The notes below the pieces were generated by a model that saw nothing but the letters and a program-made list of their open reading frames with translations, was not told where the DNA came from and did no database searches. From FLUQ01 sp031551515 (lineage in GTDB: Bacteria; Desulfobacterota; Desulfovibrionia; Desulfovibrionales; Desulfovibrionaceae), in NCBI GenBank assembly GCA_031551515.1, contig JAVBNL010000011.1:85329-149328 (forward strand): a stretch of DNA of 64,000 nucleotides. Direction: 5' to 3'. The translations under genes were made by a program, and so were the position numbers. Positions 1 through 8,038 of this stretch are shown here, piece by piece (position 1 is the stretch's first letter; each line of letters starts with the position of its first letter).

Positions 1-1
1 C

Positions 2-1111
2 TCTTGCGGTGACTCCACCGTCACCAGCGTGGCGGGCCGCCCCATACCCGCGGTCACGACCAAGGTGCAGCGCCGCGACATGCCGCGCACCCTGACGGCC
101 GTGGGCAACGTGCAGGCGGCGGCAAGCGTTGCGGTAAAACCGCAGGTGGGCGGCCAGATTATCGAAGCGCCCGTGCGTTCCGGCCAGGATGTGACGGCGG
201 GACAGGTTCTGTTCCGCCTTGACCCGCGCCCCTTTGAGGCAACGGTCAACGAGGTCAGGGCTCGCCTGGCCCGCAACCAGGTGCTGCTGAAAAAAGCCGA
301 AGAAGACATGGGCCGCTTCGCCCGGCTGGTGAAGCAGGACGCGGTCAGCCGCGAACAATACGACCAGGCCGTGACCAACGCCGCATCGCAGCGGGCGGCC
401 GTTGCGCAAGATACCGCGGCTCTCGCTTCCGCCAAGCTGCAACTGGAATACGCCACCATCACGGCCCCGGTTTCCGGCCGCGTGGGTGAAGTGCTGATCG
501 ACGCGGGCAACGTGGTTAAAGCTAACGACGACCGCACCTTGCTGGTCATCAACACGCTTGCGCCCGCCAAAATACGCTTTGCCGTGCCCGAACGCCATTT
601 GCCCGAGCTGCTGCGCCAGTTCAAAGAACGCCCCATCGCCATTCAAGCCCGGCCCGAAGGCGACAGAAGCGAACCCGCGGACGGCGTCTTGACCAGCATT
701 GACAACGCCGTGGACCAGGCCACCGGCACCATCCGGCTGGAAGCCACTTTTGAAAACAAAGACCTGCGCCTGTGGCCGGGCCAGTTTGCCCGCGTCACCG
801 TGGACATGGCCACCATACCCGACGCGCTGGTCATTCCTTCCGCCGCCGTGCTGGAAGGAGTCATCGGCCAGTATGTCTACGTGGCGGATAAAAACAGTAC
901 TGTTTCCGTGCGCCGCATCTCTTCCTGGCATGCTTCCGAAACCGTCTCCGTGGTGGAAAAAGGCCTGGATGAAGGCGAAACCGTGGTTACCGACGGCCAG
1001 CTCAGCCTGGCGCCGGGCCTGAAAATTGTGGAAAAAGAGCCCGTTCCCGTCTTGAACGCACCCCAGGCCGCCGCGAAAAACGGCACCAACGCCGCGGGGC
1101 AGGCGCGATGA
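2..1111 (+). CDS. RND efflux periplasmic adaptor (membrane fusion lipoprotein), 5' truncated
   Basis: Periplasmic adaptor of a tripartite RND efflux pump, linking the inner-membrane pump to an outer-membrane channel. The frame is open from the first complete codon and reads Ser-Cys-Gly-Asp, so the Cys at 5-7 looks like a lipobox Cys and the true start lies upstream of the window. An in-frame GTG at 29 falls just after this Cys and would remove the export signal, so I do not accept it as the start. About 369 residues are visible. They show the family order: a biotinyl-lipoyl-like half (VKPQVGGQIIEAPVRSGQDV), an alpha-helical hairpin, the second lipoyl half (ATITAPVSGRVGEVLIDAG), then beta-barrel and membrane-proximal domains. 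Its stop overlaps the pump start (ATGA), indicating translational coupling. Specificity cannot be read from the sequence. Confidence 0.93.
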   Translation, partial: SCGDSTVTSVAGRPIPAVTTKVQRRDMPRTLTAVGNVQAAASVAVKPQVGGQIIEAPVRSGQDVTAGQVLFRLDPRPFEATVNEVRARLARNQVLLKKAEEDMGRFARLVKQDAVSREQYDQAVTNAASQRAAVAQDTAALASAKLQLEYATITAPVSGRVGEVLIDAGNVVKANDDRTLLVINTLAPAKIRFAVPERHLPELLRQFKERPIAIQARPEGDRSEPADGVLTSIDNAVDQATGTIRLEATFENKDLRLWPGQFARVTVDMATIPDALVIPSAAVLEGVIGQYVYVADKNSTVSVRRISSWHASETVSVVEKGLDEGETVVTDGQLSLAPGLKIVEKEPVPVLNAPQAAAKNGTNAAGQAR

Positions 1112-4100
1112 GCATTTCGGAACTTTTCATCAAGCGGCCCGTGGCCACCATTCTGGTCATGTTCGCCATTCTGGTGGGCGGCGCCATCGGATACCGCATG
1201 CTGCCCGTGGCGGACCTGCCCACCGTCGACTTTCCCACCATTCAGGTCACGGCGGAACTTTCCGGCGCTAACGCGGAGACCATGGCCTCTTCCGTTGCGA
1301 CGCCCCTGGAAAAAGAATTTTCAACCATCGCGGGCATGGATTCCATGACCTCGGTCAACGGTCTGGGCACCACGCGCATCACCTTGCAGTTCACGCTTGA
1401 CCGCAACATCGACTCCGCAGCGCAGGACGTGCAGTCAGCCATCGCCCGCGCCCAGCGCCGCCTGCCTTCCGACATGACCAACCCGCCCAGCTTTCGCAAA
1501 GTGAACCCGGCGGACGCCCCCATCTTTTACCTGGCCATCACTTCAAGCACCCTGCGCCTGTCGGATGTGACGGAATACGGTGAAAACTTTATCGGCCAGC
1601 GCCTTTCCATGATCAGCGGGGTGGCGCAGGTCATGGTTTACGGCTCGCAAAAATACGCGGTGCGGGCGGAAGTGGACCCGCAAGCGCTGGCGGCCAAGCA
1701 GGTGGGCATAGACGAAGTGGCCGAAGCGCTGCGCACGGGCAACGTCAACCTGCCCGTGGGCACCATGACCGGCCCTTCGACGGAATATACCATTCAAAGC
1801 TCCGGCAAGCTGATGGACGCGGCCGCGTACCGCCCGCTTATCGTGGCCTGGCGCAACGGCGCGCCGGTGCGTTTGCAAGAGGTCGGCCGGGTTGTCGACA
1901 GCGTGGAAAACGACCGCCGCCGCAACTGGTTTAACGGCGTGCCCGGCGTGACGCTGGCCATTCAGCGCCAGCCCGGCACAAACACCGTGGCCGTGGTGGA
2001 CGCCATCAAGGCCATGCTGCCTTCCCTGCGCGCCCAGGTGCCCGCGGCCATAGACATGGTCGTTTCGTACGACCGCTCGGTTTCCATCCGCGATTCGGTC
2101 GCGGACGTGAAATTCACCATGGCCCTGACCATCTGCCTGGTCATTCTGGTGATCTTCCTGTTCTTGCGCAACGTCTCGGCCACGCTCATACCCAGTCTGG
2201 CCGTGCCCCTTTCCGTTGGCGGGGCCTTCGCCGTCATGCAGATGGCGGGATTTTCGCTGAACAACCTCTCGCTGATGGCGCTGACGCTATCGGTGGGCTT
2301 TGTGGTGGACGACGCCATCGTCATGCTTGAAAACATCGTACGCCACATGGAAGAGGGCAAAACCCGAATGCAGGCGGCGCTGGACGCGTCAAAAGAAATC
2401 GGCTTCACCATTCTTTCCATGACCCTGTCGCTGACCGCGGTCTTTATTCCCGTGCTGTTCATGGGCGGCATCGTGGGCCGGCTGTTTCACGAATTCGCCA
2501 TCACCATCGCGGCGGCCATTCTGGTTTCCGGTTTCGTTTCCCTCAGCCTGACGCCCATGCTGTGCAGCCGCTTTTTGCGGCCCGTGGCCCACAACCAGAT
2601 GCAGCAGGGTTTTTCCGGCCTGATGGAGCGTATTTTCGACAAATGGCTGGCGCTGTACCGCTACACCCTGGAAGTGGTGCTGCGCTTCAAATTCGTGGTG
2701 CTGCTGCTTTCATTCGGGGTGCTGGCCGTCACAGGTTGGCTGTTCAGCAGCGCGGCCAAAGGCTTTTTGCCCCTTGAAGACAACGGCAACATCGTCATTC
2801 AGACCGAGGGCCTGCAAGGCAGCTCGTTTGAAAATATGGCCAACCACCAGCAACAGCTGGCCAACATCATTGAGGCGGACCCCGCCACCAGATACTACAT
2901 GTCCGTGGTGGGCGCTTCCGGCGGGCAGGTTTTCGGCAACTCCGGCTTCATGGTCATAAGCCTCAAAGACAAATCAGAACGCAAAGACCACGCCACAGCC
3001 ATCATCCGCCGCCTGCGGGCGAAATTCAACGAAGTGCCGGGCATCAAGGCCTACCCCATGATTCCCCCGCCCATCCGCATCGGCGGCTCCAACACCAAGA
3101 GCCTGTATCAGTTCACCATGCAGAGCCCCAACACCGATGATTTGTATTCTCAGGCAACCGCCTTTCTGGACAAGGTACGCCTGCTGCCGCAGGTGGTGGA
3201 CGTGGCCACCGACTTGCAGATACGCAACCCGGAAGTGCGCATCAAGATCAACCGCGACAAGGCTTCCGCCCTGGGCATTTCCGCAAAGCAGCTGGAAGAC
3301 GCGCTCTCTTCCGCCTACAGCACGCGCGAAGTCAGCTCCATCCGCGCGGCCACCAACGATTATCCGGTCATCCTGACCGTGGAAAAACGCTTTCAGCGCA
3401 ACCCGGAAGCCCTGAAACTGCTGGAAGTGCGCAGTTCCGTCTCCGGCAAGCTGGTGCCCCTTTCCACCCTGGTTGAAACCGATACCGGCGTCGGCCCTAT
3501 GTCGGTGAACCACTCCGGCCAGTTGCCTTCCGTGACCATCTCGTTCAACCTGGCGCCCGGCTATTCGCTGGGCCAGGCCGTGGACGCGGTGAAAGAGCTG
3601 GCCGCGCATTCGCTGCCCGCATCCGTTTCTACGACCTTTCAGGGCACGGCCCAAGCCTTTCAGGAATCTTTCGCCAACCTCTGGATACTGCTGATTCTGG
3701 CCATTCTGGTCATTTATATCGTGCTGGGCATTTTGTACGAAAGCTTCATCCATCCGCTGACCATTCTCTCCGGCCTGCCCTCGGCCGGGGTGGGGGCGCT
3801 GGCGACCCTGGCCCTGTTCGGCAAGGATCTGGATATTTACGCCTTTGTGGGCATCATCATGCTGATCGGCATCGTGAAAAAGAACGCCATCATGATGATC
3901 GACTTCGCCCTTGAAGCGCAGCGCAAAGAAAACCTCTCGCCGGAACAGGCCATTTTCGACGGGGCGCTGGTGCGTTTCCGGCCGATCATGATGACGACCA
4001 TGGCCGCGCTGATGGGGACATTGCCCATCGCGCTGGGGCACGGCGCCGGCGCGGAAGCGCGCCAGCCGCTGGGCCTGGCGGTTGTCGGCGGGCTGATCGT

Positions 4101-4239
4101 GTCACAGCTTTTGACCCTGTACCTGACGCCGGTCTATTACGTGTATCTGGATAAATTCCAGTTCTGGCTCATGCGCCGCTGCGGCATGAAGTGCGAAGAG
4201 CGCGGCGCGCCGTATGAGAAGCCCAAAAGGGCGTGGTAG
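1108..4239 (+). CDS. RND multidrug efflux pump, inner-membrane transporter (HAE1 family)
   Basis: Proton-driven inner-membrane efflux transporter of the AcrB/MdtB/MdtC type, 1043 residues, the usual length for the family. The start MSISELFIKRPVATILVMFA is the classic first transmembrane helix. Two halves are visible, each a transmembrane block plus a large periplasmic loop. The proton-relay Asp pair is present in the helix reading VGFVVDDAIVMLENI, followed by the typical amphipathic segment. The second block contains GIVKKNAIMMIDFALEA and ends with the conserved GLAVVGGLIVSQLLTLYLTPV. The ATG overlaps the adaptor stop by four bases. No outer-membrane channel gene follows; it could lie upstream of the window or elsewhere. 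Expression is probably set by a promoter outside the window. Confidence 0.95.
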   Translation: MSISELFIKRPVATILVMFAILVGGAIGYRMLPVADLPTVDFPTIQVTAELSGANAETMASSVATPLEKEFSTIAGMDSMTSVNGLGTTRITLQFTLDRNIDSAAQDVQSAIARAQRRLPSDMTNPPSFRKVNPADAPIFYLAITSSTLRLSDVTEYGENFIGQRLSMISGVAQVMVYGSQKYAVRAEVDPQALAAKQVGIDEVAEALRTGNVNLPVGTMTGPSTEYTIQSSGKLMDAAAYRPLIVAWRNGAPVRLQEVGRVVDSVENDRRRNWFNGVPGVTLAIQRQPGTNTVAVVDAIKAMLPSLRAQVPAAIDMVVSYDRSVSIRDSVADVKFTMALTICLVILVIFLFLRNVSATLIPSLAVPLSVGGAFAVMQMAGFSLNNLSLMALTLSVGFVVDDAIVMLENIVRHMEEGKTRMQAALDASKEIGFTILSMTLSLTAVFIPVLFMGGIVGRLFHEFAITIAAAILVSGFVSLSLTPMLCSRFLRPVAHNQMQQGFSGLMERIFDKWLALYRYTLEVVLRFKFVVLLLSFGVLAVTGWLFSSAAKGFLPLEDNGNIVIQTEGLQGSSFENMANHQQQLANIIEADPATRYYMSVVGASGGQVFGNSGFMVISLKDKSERKDHATAIIRRLRAKFNEVPGIKAYPMIPPPIRIGGSNTKSLYQFTMQSPNTDDLYSQATAFLDKVRLLPQVVDVATDLQIRNPEVRIKINRDKASALGISAKQLEDALSSAYSTREVSSIRAATNDYPVILTVEKRFQRNPEALKLLEVRSSVSGKLVPLSTLVETDTGVGPMSVNHSGQLPSVTISFNLAPGYSLGQAVDAVKELAAHSLPASVSTTFQGTAQAFQESFANLWILLILAILVIYIVLGILYESFIHPLTILSGLPSAGVGALATLALFGKDLDIYAFVGIIMLIGIVKKNAIMMIDFALEAQRKENLSPEQAIFDGALVRFRPIMMTTMAALMGTLPIALGHGAGAEARQPLGLAVVGGLIVSQLLTLYLTPVYYVYLDKFQFWLMRRCGMKCEERGAPYEKPKRAW

Positions 4240-4268
4240 GAAAAGAATCCATTTATACCTGACGAAAT

Positions 4269-4303
4269 CGTCCGGCGTGGTTGCGCCGGACGGTTTCGGT
4301 TTT
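4269..4303 (+). terminator. Rho-independent terminator after the RND operon
   Basis: A perfect 9-bp stem (CGTCCGGCG / CGCCGGACG) with a 6-nt TGGTTG loop is followed by GTTTCGGTTTT. It lies 30 nt after the pump stop and before the next + strand gene, so it should end the efflux operon. Confidence 0.8.
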
Positions 4304-4401
4304 ACGGGGGAATTCGATTGGACATTCCCGGCCGCCCGGTTCATAACAGCCGGGTATCGGCCCGTGTATCGCAACGCTTCTTTTGACCCGAGGACCGCAT
4401 C

Positions 4402-5088
4402 ATGCCGTTGAAGCGCCCTTCTTTTTCCAGCGCACGCACCCCGCGCATCCGCGCCGTTGTTTACGCCGTTTGCGCGGCCTGCTTCCTGCTGCTTTGCGCA
4501 GCGCCCGGCCCGGTCCACGCGGCCCCGGCGGGTGAGCCCTCCGCTTCTTCCCCCGCGTCCACCCCGCAGGCCGTTACCCGCGACTTCTTCGCCTATCTGC
4601 TCAGGCCCAAGACCGATATCTTGCACGACAAAGACGCGCAGCAGCGCTGGCTTTCCGAAACGCTGCGCAAGTCGCTGAATTCCGCCGCGCAGGCCGTGGC
4701 AAAAGCCAGAAAGCTGCCCGGCGTTGACGGGCCGGACCCGGCCATGCCGGACAACGGCACCTTTCTTGATTCCTGGGATCTTCTTACCCAATGCGCCGTG
4801 CGGGAGGGTAAAACGCAGGAACTCCCCATGCCGGGCGTCAAAAAGCAAGGTGTCTTTACGCGGGTGAGCGTGTTCTGCCGCTGGGGAGAAAAGACCAACT
4901 ACCCCGGCCTTACGCGCGCGGGAACGGTGATCTTGGTCCCACAGGCAGGGTCCTGGCGCATCAAAGATATCGTGTGGGAGACCAACGAATATGCCGACGC
5001 TGAAAGTGTCGCCCGCTCCCTTCTGATGCTGAAAAACCAGTCCGAGCAACTGGCGGAAGAAATGAAACCGCCCGCCAAAAAACGATGA
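4402..5088 (+). CDS. Secreted protein of unknown function (228 aa)
   Basis: I do not recognise a family with confidence. The N-terminus has a basic stretch (RTPRIR), a hydrophobic core (AVVYAVCAACFLLLCAA) and an AHA-type cleavage region before APAGEPS, so it is probably exported by Sec to the periplasm. The mature part holds a run near residue 50 (VTRDFFAYLLRPKTDILHDK) and a likely beta-rich C-terminal half with two Cys (LTQCAV, VFCRWG). The last line (SWRIKDIVWE) resembles small periplasmic NTF2-like or DUF3828-type proteins, but this is only a resemblance. AGGA precedes the ATG at suitable distance. It sits behind the efflux terminator and only 8 nt ahead of the aldolase gene, so those two may be cotranscribed. 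Confidence 0.75.
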   Translation: MPLKRPSFSSARTPRIRAVVYAVCAACFLLLCAAPGPVHAAPAGEPSASSPASTPQAVTRDFFAYLLRPKTDILHDKDAQQRWLSETLRKSLNSAAQAVAKARKLPGVDGPDPAMPDNGTFLDSWDLLTQCAVREGKTQELPMPGVKKQGVFTRVSVFCRWGEKTNYPGLTRAGTVILVPQAGSWRIKDIVWETNEYADAESVARSLLMLKNQSEQLAEEMKPPAKKR

Positions 5089-5096
5089 GGTAAGCC

Positions 5097-5855
5097 ATGA
5101 CCCTGAAAGAAAAAATCCTGTCCGGCAAACGCGTGCACGGCGCCATGCTGCGCGTGTCGCGCAACCCCGGCGTGTGCATGCTGGCCAAAAACGCGGGCCT
5201 CGATTTCGTCATGTTCGACTGCGAACAGGCCGCCTACAGCTTTGAAACGCTGCACGACATGTTCGTCATGTGCAACGCCCTGGGCCTGGCCGGCTGGATT
5301 CGCGTGCCCGCGAACGGCAGAGAGCACGTTTCCCGCTCGCTCGATTGCGGGGCCAAAGGCGTGATGGTGCCCATGCTGGAAGATGCGGAAAGCGCGCGCG
5401 AACTGGCCCGCTGCGCCAAGTTCGCGCCCCTTGGGGAGCGCGGCTACGGCGCGGGCGGGGCCAACACCGGCTATGTGCAGGGCGGCAAGCATGCCGAGGT
5501 CATGGCGCGGGCCAACGCGGAAGTGCTGGCCATCGCCCAGATAGAAACGCGAACCGGCGTGGATAACGCCGCGTCAATCGCGGCCGTGCCGGGCATAGAC
5601 TCGCTGCTGGTGGGGCCCAACGATCTTTCCGTATCCTTGGGGGTTCCCGGCGATTTGATGAACCCGGTGATGCTTGAGGCCATCGGGCACGTGGCGGAAG
5701 CCTGCCGCAAAGAGGGCAAAGTTTTCGGCCTGACCGGCGGGGTAAAACTGCTGGCGCATTTCAAGGACCGCACCGGTATCATTCTGGGGCGGAGTGACAC
5801 GGATATGCTGGCGGAGAGTTTCGCCAGGATGTTGGCGGAATACGAAAGCATGTAA
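5097..5855 (+). CDS. HpcH/HpaI family aldolase (class II, 2-oxo acid aldolase)
   Basis: Predicted metal-dependent class II aldolase splitting or forming 2-keto-3-deoxy or 4-hydroxy-2-oxo acids with pyruvate. It is 252 residues, typical of HpaI and 2-dehydro-3-deoxyglucarate aldolase (GarL). Supporting motifs are GLDFVMFDCEQAAYSFE near residue 40 (where the family has a D-x-E pair), GAKGVMVPMLEDAESARE, the family element GERGYGAGGANTGYV, AIAQIETRTGVDN with the metal-binding Glu, and SLLVGPNDLSVSLGVPG with the metal-binding Asp. The start is preceded by GAGG. The stop is followed at once by a repeat element that contains a strong terminator. The actual substrate cannot be told; no sugar-acid or aromatic pathway genes adjoin it. 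Confidence 0.88.
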   Translation: MTLKEKILSGKRVHGAMLRVSRNPGVCMLAKNAGLDFVMFDCEQAAYSFETLHDMFVMCNALGLAGWIRVPANGREHVSRSLDCGAKGVMVPMLEDAESARELARCAKFAPLGERGYGAGGANTGYVQGGKHAEVMARANAEVLAIAQIETRTGVDNAASIAAVPGIDSLLVGPNDLSVSLGVPGDLMNPVMLEAIGHVAEACRKEGKVFGLTGGVKLLAHFKDRTGIILGRSDTDMLAESFARMLAEYESM

Positions 5856-5860
5856 GAATT

Positions 5861-6068
5861 ATGCTCCCGGTTTTTTGGCAAAACGGGTCCCGGTGTAGGC
5901 TGGGACTCGTTTTTTCTGTAGTTGGTCCGCCTTCCCGGCGGGGGCAAAAGGAGGGTGGCGACGCCGCCCCCCTCCTTCTGAATCCACCCCCGCGTTTCGC
6001 CGGTGGGCACAGCAAGCGCCCTCCGGCACGATACGGGAAGGCGCTTGCAAGCAACCGGAAGCATCACT
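5861..6068. repeat. Structured intergenic repeat, copy A
   Basis: A non-coding element between convergent genes. In order: ATGCTCCCGGTT (5861-5872); a terminator hairpin (5883-5915); the 20-nt core GTTGGTCCGCCTTCCCGGCG (5921-5940), itself a CCGCC/GGCGG hairpin; a second hairpin with arms AAGGAGGG (5948-5955) and CCCTCCTT (5970-5977); a third stem AAGCGCC/GGCGCTT near 6013-6046; and an inverted copy of the left end, AACCGGAAGCAT (6053-6064). The ends match in 11 of 12 positions when inverted. Related copies occur at 14531-14660 and 15060-15265. The layout is MITE- or REP-like. No ORF here looks real. Confidence 0.75.
5883..5915 (+). terminator. Terminator inside repeat copy A, ends the aldolase transcript
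   Basis: ACGGGTCCC (5883-5891) pairs with GGGACTCGT (5902-5910), with one G-T pair and a 10-nt loop, and is followed by TTTTT. The same hairpin occurs downstream of pgeF on the other strand, so the element seems to supply terminators to its neighbours. Confidence 0.8.
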
Positions 6069-6072
6069 TTTA

Positions 6073-7257
6073 CTAACTCTCTTTGCGTAACCTGGCGAAC
6101 CCTTCGTCCAAATCCCGCTTCAGATCATCCACATCTTCCAGCCCGATCTGCAAGCGCAGGGCAATGCCGCCGGGCTTCCACTCCGTAGCCGTGCGGTACG
6201 CACTGCAATCAAAAGCCGTGATCAGGCTTTCGAACCCGCCCCAGGAATAGCCCATGCCGAACAGCTCCATGTTGTCCAGCATGGCGGCCAGGCCCTTGCG
6301 CGTGCATTTTCCGTCCAGGATGACGGAAAACAGCCCGGATGAACCCGTGAAATCGCGCTTCCAGAATTCATGCCCGGGGCAGCTTGCAAAAGCCGGGTGC
6401 AGCACTTTCGCCACCTCAGAGCGCCCTTGCATCCAGGCCGCCATTTCCAGGCCGCGCTTTTCCGCTTCTTTCAGGCGCAGATGCATGGTGCGAAGGCCGC
6501 GCAGCGCCAAAAAGCAGTCTTCAGCGCCCGGCAGCATGGCCATGCTGTCATAAGTGGCGCGCAATTTGGGCCACAAGGCTTCGCTGGCCGTGACCAGGCC
6601 CATCAACAGGTCCGAATGCCCGCCCAGGTATTTGGTGCCCGCTTCCAGCGAAATATCGCAACCCTTTTCATGCGCCTTGAAAAAGAGCGGCGTGGCCCAG
6701 GTGTTGTCGATGATGGTCGTTATGCCGCGCTGTTTCGCAACCCCTGTTATGGCCGGAACATCTTGCACCTCAAAGCTTTGCGAGCCGGGCGCCTCCAAAA
6801 AAATCGCGGTGGTTTGCGGGCGGATCAGCCCCGCTATGCTCGCGCCGATCATGGGGTCATAGTATGTGGTTTCCACGCCGAAACGGCGCAGCAGGCCGTT
6901 GCAAAAATTACGCGTGGGCCGGTACACGCTGTCGGTGACCAGCAGATGGTCCCCGGCTTTCAGGGCCGCGAACAGGGCCAGGGCGATGGCCCCCAGGCCG
7001 GAAGGGGCCATGACCGTGCCCGCCGAGCCCGAAAGTTTGGTCCAGGCTTCCTCAAGGTTGGCGATGGTCGGCGTGCCCGCCGTGCCGTAAGCGAAACGCG
7101 CGCGGCGCTGCTCCAGGTCGTCCAGGGTTTTGAACACAACGGTGGAACCCCGGTACACCGGGCTGTTGACGAAACCCGCCTGCAAAGCGGGGTCGCGGCC
7201 CAGCATCGTCACCTGCGTGCCCGCTCCGTACCGGGAAATGTCTTTTTTTGACGCCAT
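6073..7257 (-). CDS. metC: Cystathionine beta-lyase / trans-sulfuration PLP enzyme
   Basis: PLP-dependent enzyme of the Cys/Met metabolism family, most like MetC, which splits cystathionine to homocysteine, pyruvate and ammonia. It has 394 residues from the chosen ATG, matching the usual MetC length of about 395. Visible motifs: the start of the fold GFVNSPVYRGSTVVFKTLDD, the RFAYGTAGTPTIANLEEAW element, the cofactor Asp in TTIIDNTWATPLFF, the Schiff-base Lys in SLEAGTKYLGGHSDLL, and the C-terminal RLQIGLEDVDDL. I chose the ATG at 7257 (preceded by GAGGAT) because it gives the family length. ATGs at 7284 and 7287 also have an AAAGG and add about ten residues. Upstream lies a TGTGA-N6-TCACA palindrome. 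A gamma-lyase activity cannot be excluded. Confidence 0.88.
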   Translation of the reverse strand: MASKKDISRYGAGTQVTMLGRDPALQAGFVNSPVYRGSTVVFKTLDDLEQRRARFAYGTAGTPTIANLEEAWTKLSGSAGTVMAPSGLGAIALALFAALKAGDHLLVTDSVYRPTRNFCNGLLRRFGVETTYYDPMIGASIAGLIRPQTTAIFLEAPGSQSFEVQDVPAITGVAKQRGITTIIDNTWATPLFFKAHEKGCDISLEAGTKYLGGHSDLLMGLVTASEALWPKLRATYDSMAMLPGAEDCFLALRGLRTMHLRLKEAEKRGLEMAAWMQGRSEVAKVLHPAFASCPGHEFWKRDFTGSSGLFSVILDGKCTRKGLAAMLDNMELFGMGYSWGGFESLITAFDCSAYRTATEWKPGGIALRLQIGLEDVDDLKRDLDEGFARLRKES

Positions 7258-7299
7258 GCCATCCTCGCTTGTTTGAAGCGCCATCATGACCTTTCTCGC

Positions 7300-7319
7300 G
7301 CTGTGACGCAAGTCACAGC
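7300..7319. promoter_or_regulatory. CRP/FNR-type operator palindrome
   Basis: Perfect 8-bp arms, GCTGTGAC and GTCACAGC, are separated by GCAA. They contain TGTGA-N6-TCACA, the classic binding pattern of CRP/FNR-family regulators. The site lies in the divergent region between the MetC-like gene and the small secreted protein gene, 43 bp from the chosen lyase start. The regulator is not in the window. HcpR- or CRP-like proteins of this group are candidates (inference). Confidence 0.6.
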
Positions 7320-7410
7320 CTTTTTCCAGGGTTTTTCCTATAGCCGGGAATAACAAACTATAACGCGCCGCGCGATGCCGCGCGAAACAACCGCAACCAA
7401 AGGATACGCC

Positions 7411-7911
7411 ATGACCCGCCGCATCATCCTGCCTCTCTTCGTCCTGCTCTTGCTGAGCGCGGCCGCCGCTTCCGCCGCGCAGCCCGGCAAAGCCCCGGCC
7501 AGCCCCGTGATCGTTGAAGGCTACACCCTCGGCATGCCGCTGAAAGACCTTGAAGCCAGGGCCGCCAAAGACGGCCTGACCGTGGCCAACAAAGCCGCCA
7601 TTGACAGCAAGTACACCCAGATCGTCTTTCAGGGCAAATTGCAGGGTTTTTCCAAGGCCATGCTGTACACGGTGGTGGCCGGCGGCAAGCTGGTGAACAT
7701 GACCTTTCAGGTCAATGCGATGAACGATGCGGAAAAGGCGGCCATCAAGACGAGGAGCGCCGCGCTGCTGAAAGAATGGCAAGGCGCGTTCCGCACCGAG
7801 CCCGAATCGCCGCTGAAAACCATGAGGAAGTGGGTATTCGCCGACAGGGACTACACACTGTTTTGGGAAAAAGACAACTCCGTCATGTCCACCTCGGTCA
7901 GAATTCCCTGA
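7411..7911 (+). CDS. Small secreted protein of unknown function (166 aa)
   Basis: Not a family I can name. The ATG at 7411 follows AAAGGA and gives a clean signal peptide (MTRRIILPLFVLLLLSAAAASAA, cut near AA-QPG); an in-frame ATG 36 nt upstream would spoil it. The mature domain starts with IVEGYTLGMPLKDLEARAAKDGLTV, which resembles the 'GMP/GMS' opening of small periplasmic BamE-like or competence-type proteins where a short motif sets substrate affinity, but the match is weak. It ends with a beta-rich stretch (KTMRKWVFADRDYTLFWEKDNSVMS). It is divergent from the MetC-like gene and shares the operator region. Its 3' side is a large palindrome that should end transcription from both sides. 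Confidence 0.7.
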   Translation: MTRRIILPLFVLLLLSAAAASAAQPGKAPASPVIVEGYTLGMPLKDLEARAAKDGLTVANKAAIDSKYTQIVFQGKLQGFSKAMLYTVVAGGKLVNMTFQVNAMNDAEKAAIKTRSAALLKEWQGAFRTEPESPLKTMRKWVFADRDYTLFWEKDNSVMSTSVRIP

Positions 7912-7923
7912 TCAAGGCGCTGC

Positions 7924-8038
7924 AAAAAAAAGAGGAACCGCCTTTTGATATGCCCCCATCAGAGTAGACAATGGTAGAGAGGCCACATAGGCTAACCATT
8001 GTAACCTGATGGGGGCATATCATTTCGCGGCTCTTTTT
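7924..8038. terminator. Large bidirectional palindrome between convergent genes
   Basis: The core is a perfect 16-bp inverted repeat, GATATGCCCCCATCAG (7947-7962) and CTGATGGGGGCATATC (8006-8021). Nested inside is a second perfect pair, ACAATGGT (7968-7975) and ACCATTGT (7995-8002). Outside the core an imperfect outer stem (AAAGAG/CTCTTT plus CCGC/GCGG) leads into CTTTTTC on the + strand and a T-rich run on the - strand. Its place between two convergent stops makes it a likely terminator for both. The long perfect arms also look like a small non-autonomous element set inside an older terminator (inference). Confidence 0.65.

Noticed and set aside
7258..7410. Possible SAM riboswitch ahead of the MetC-like gene
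   Set aside because: The only structure is a short symmetric palindrome of CRP/FNR type. I see no kink-turn or SAM-box pattern.
7258..7782. N-terminal extension of the PLP lyase over the opposite gene
   Set aside because: The family length and ribosome site at 7257 fit MetC; the extension is antisense to a secreted-protein gene with a clean signal peptide.
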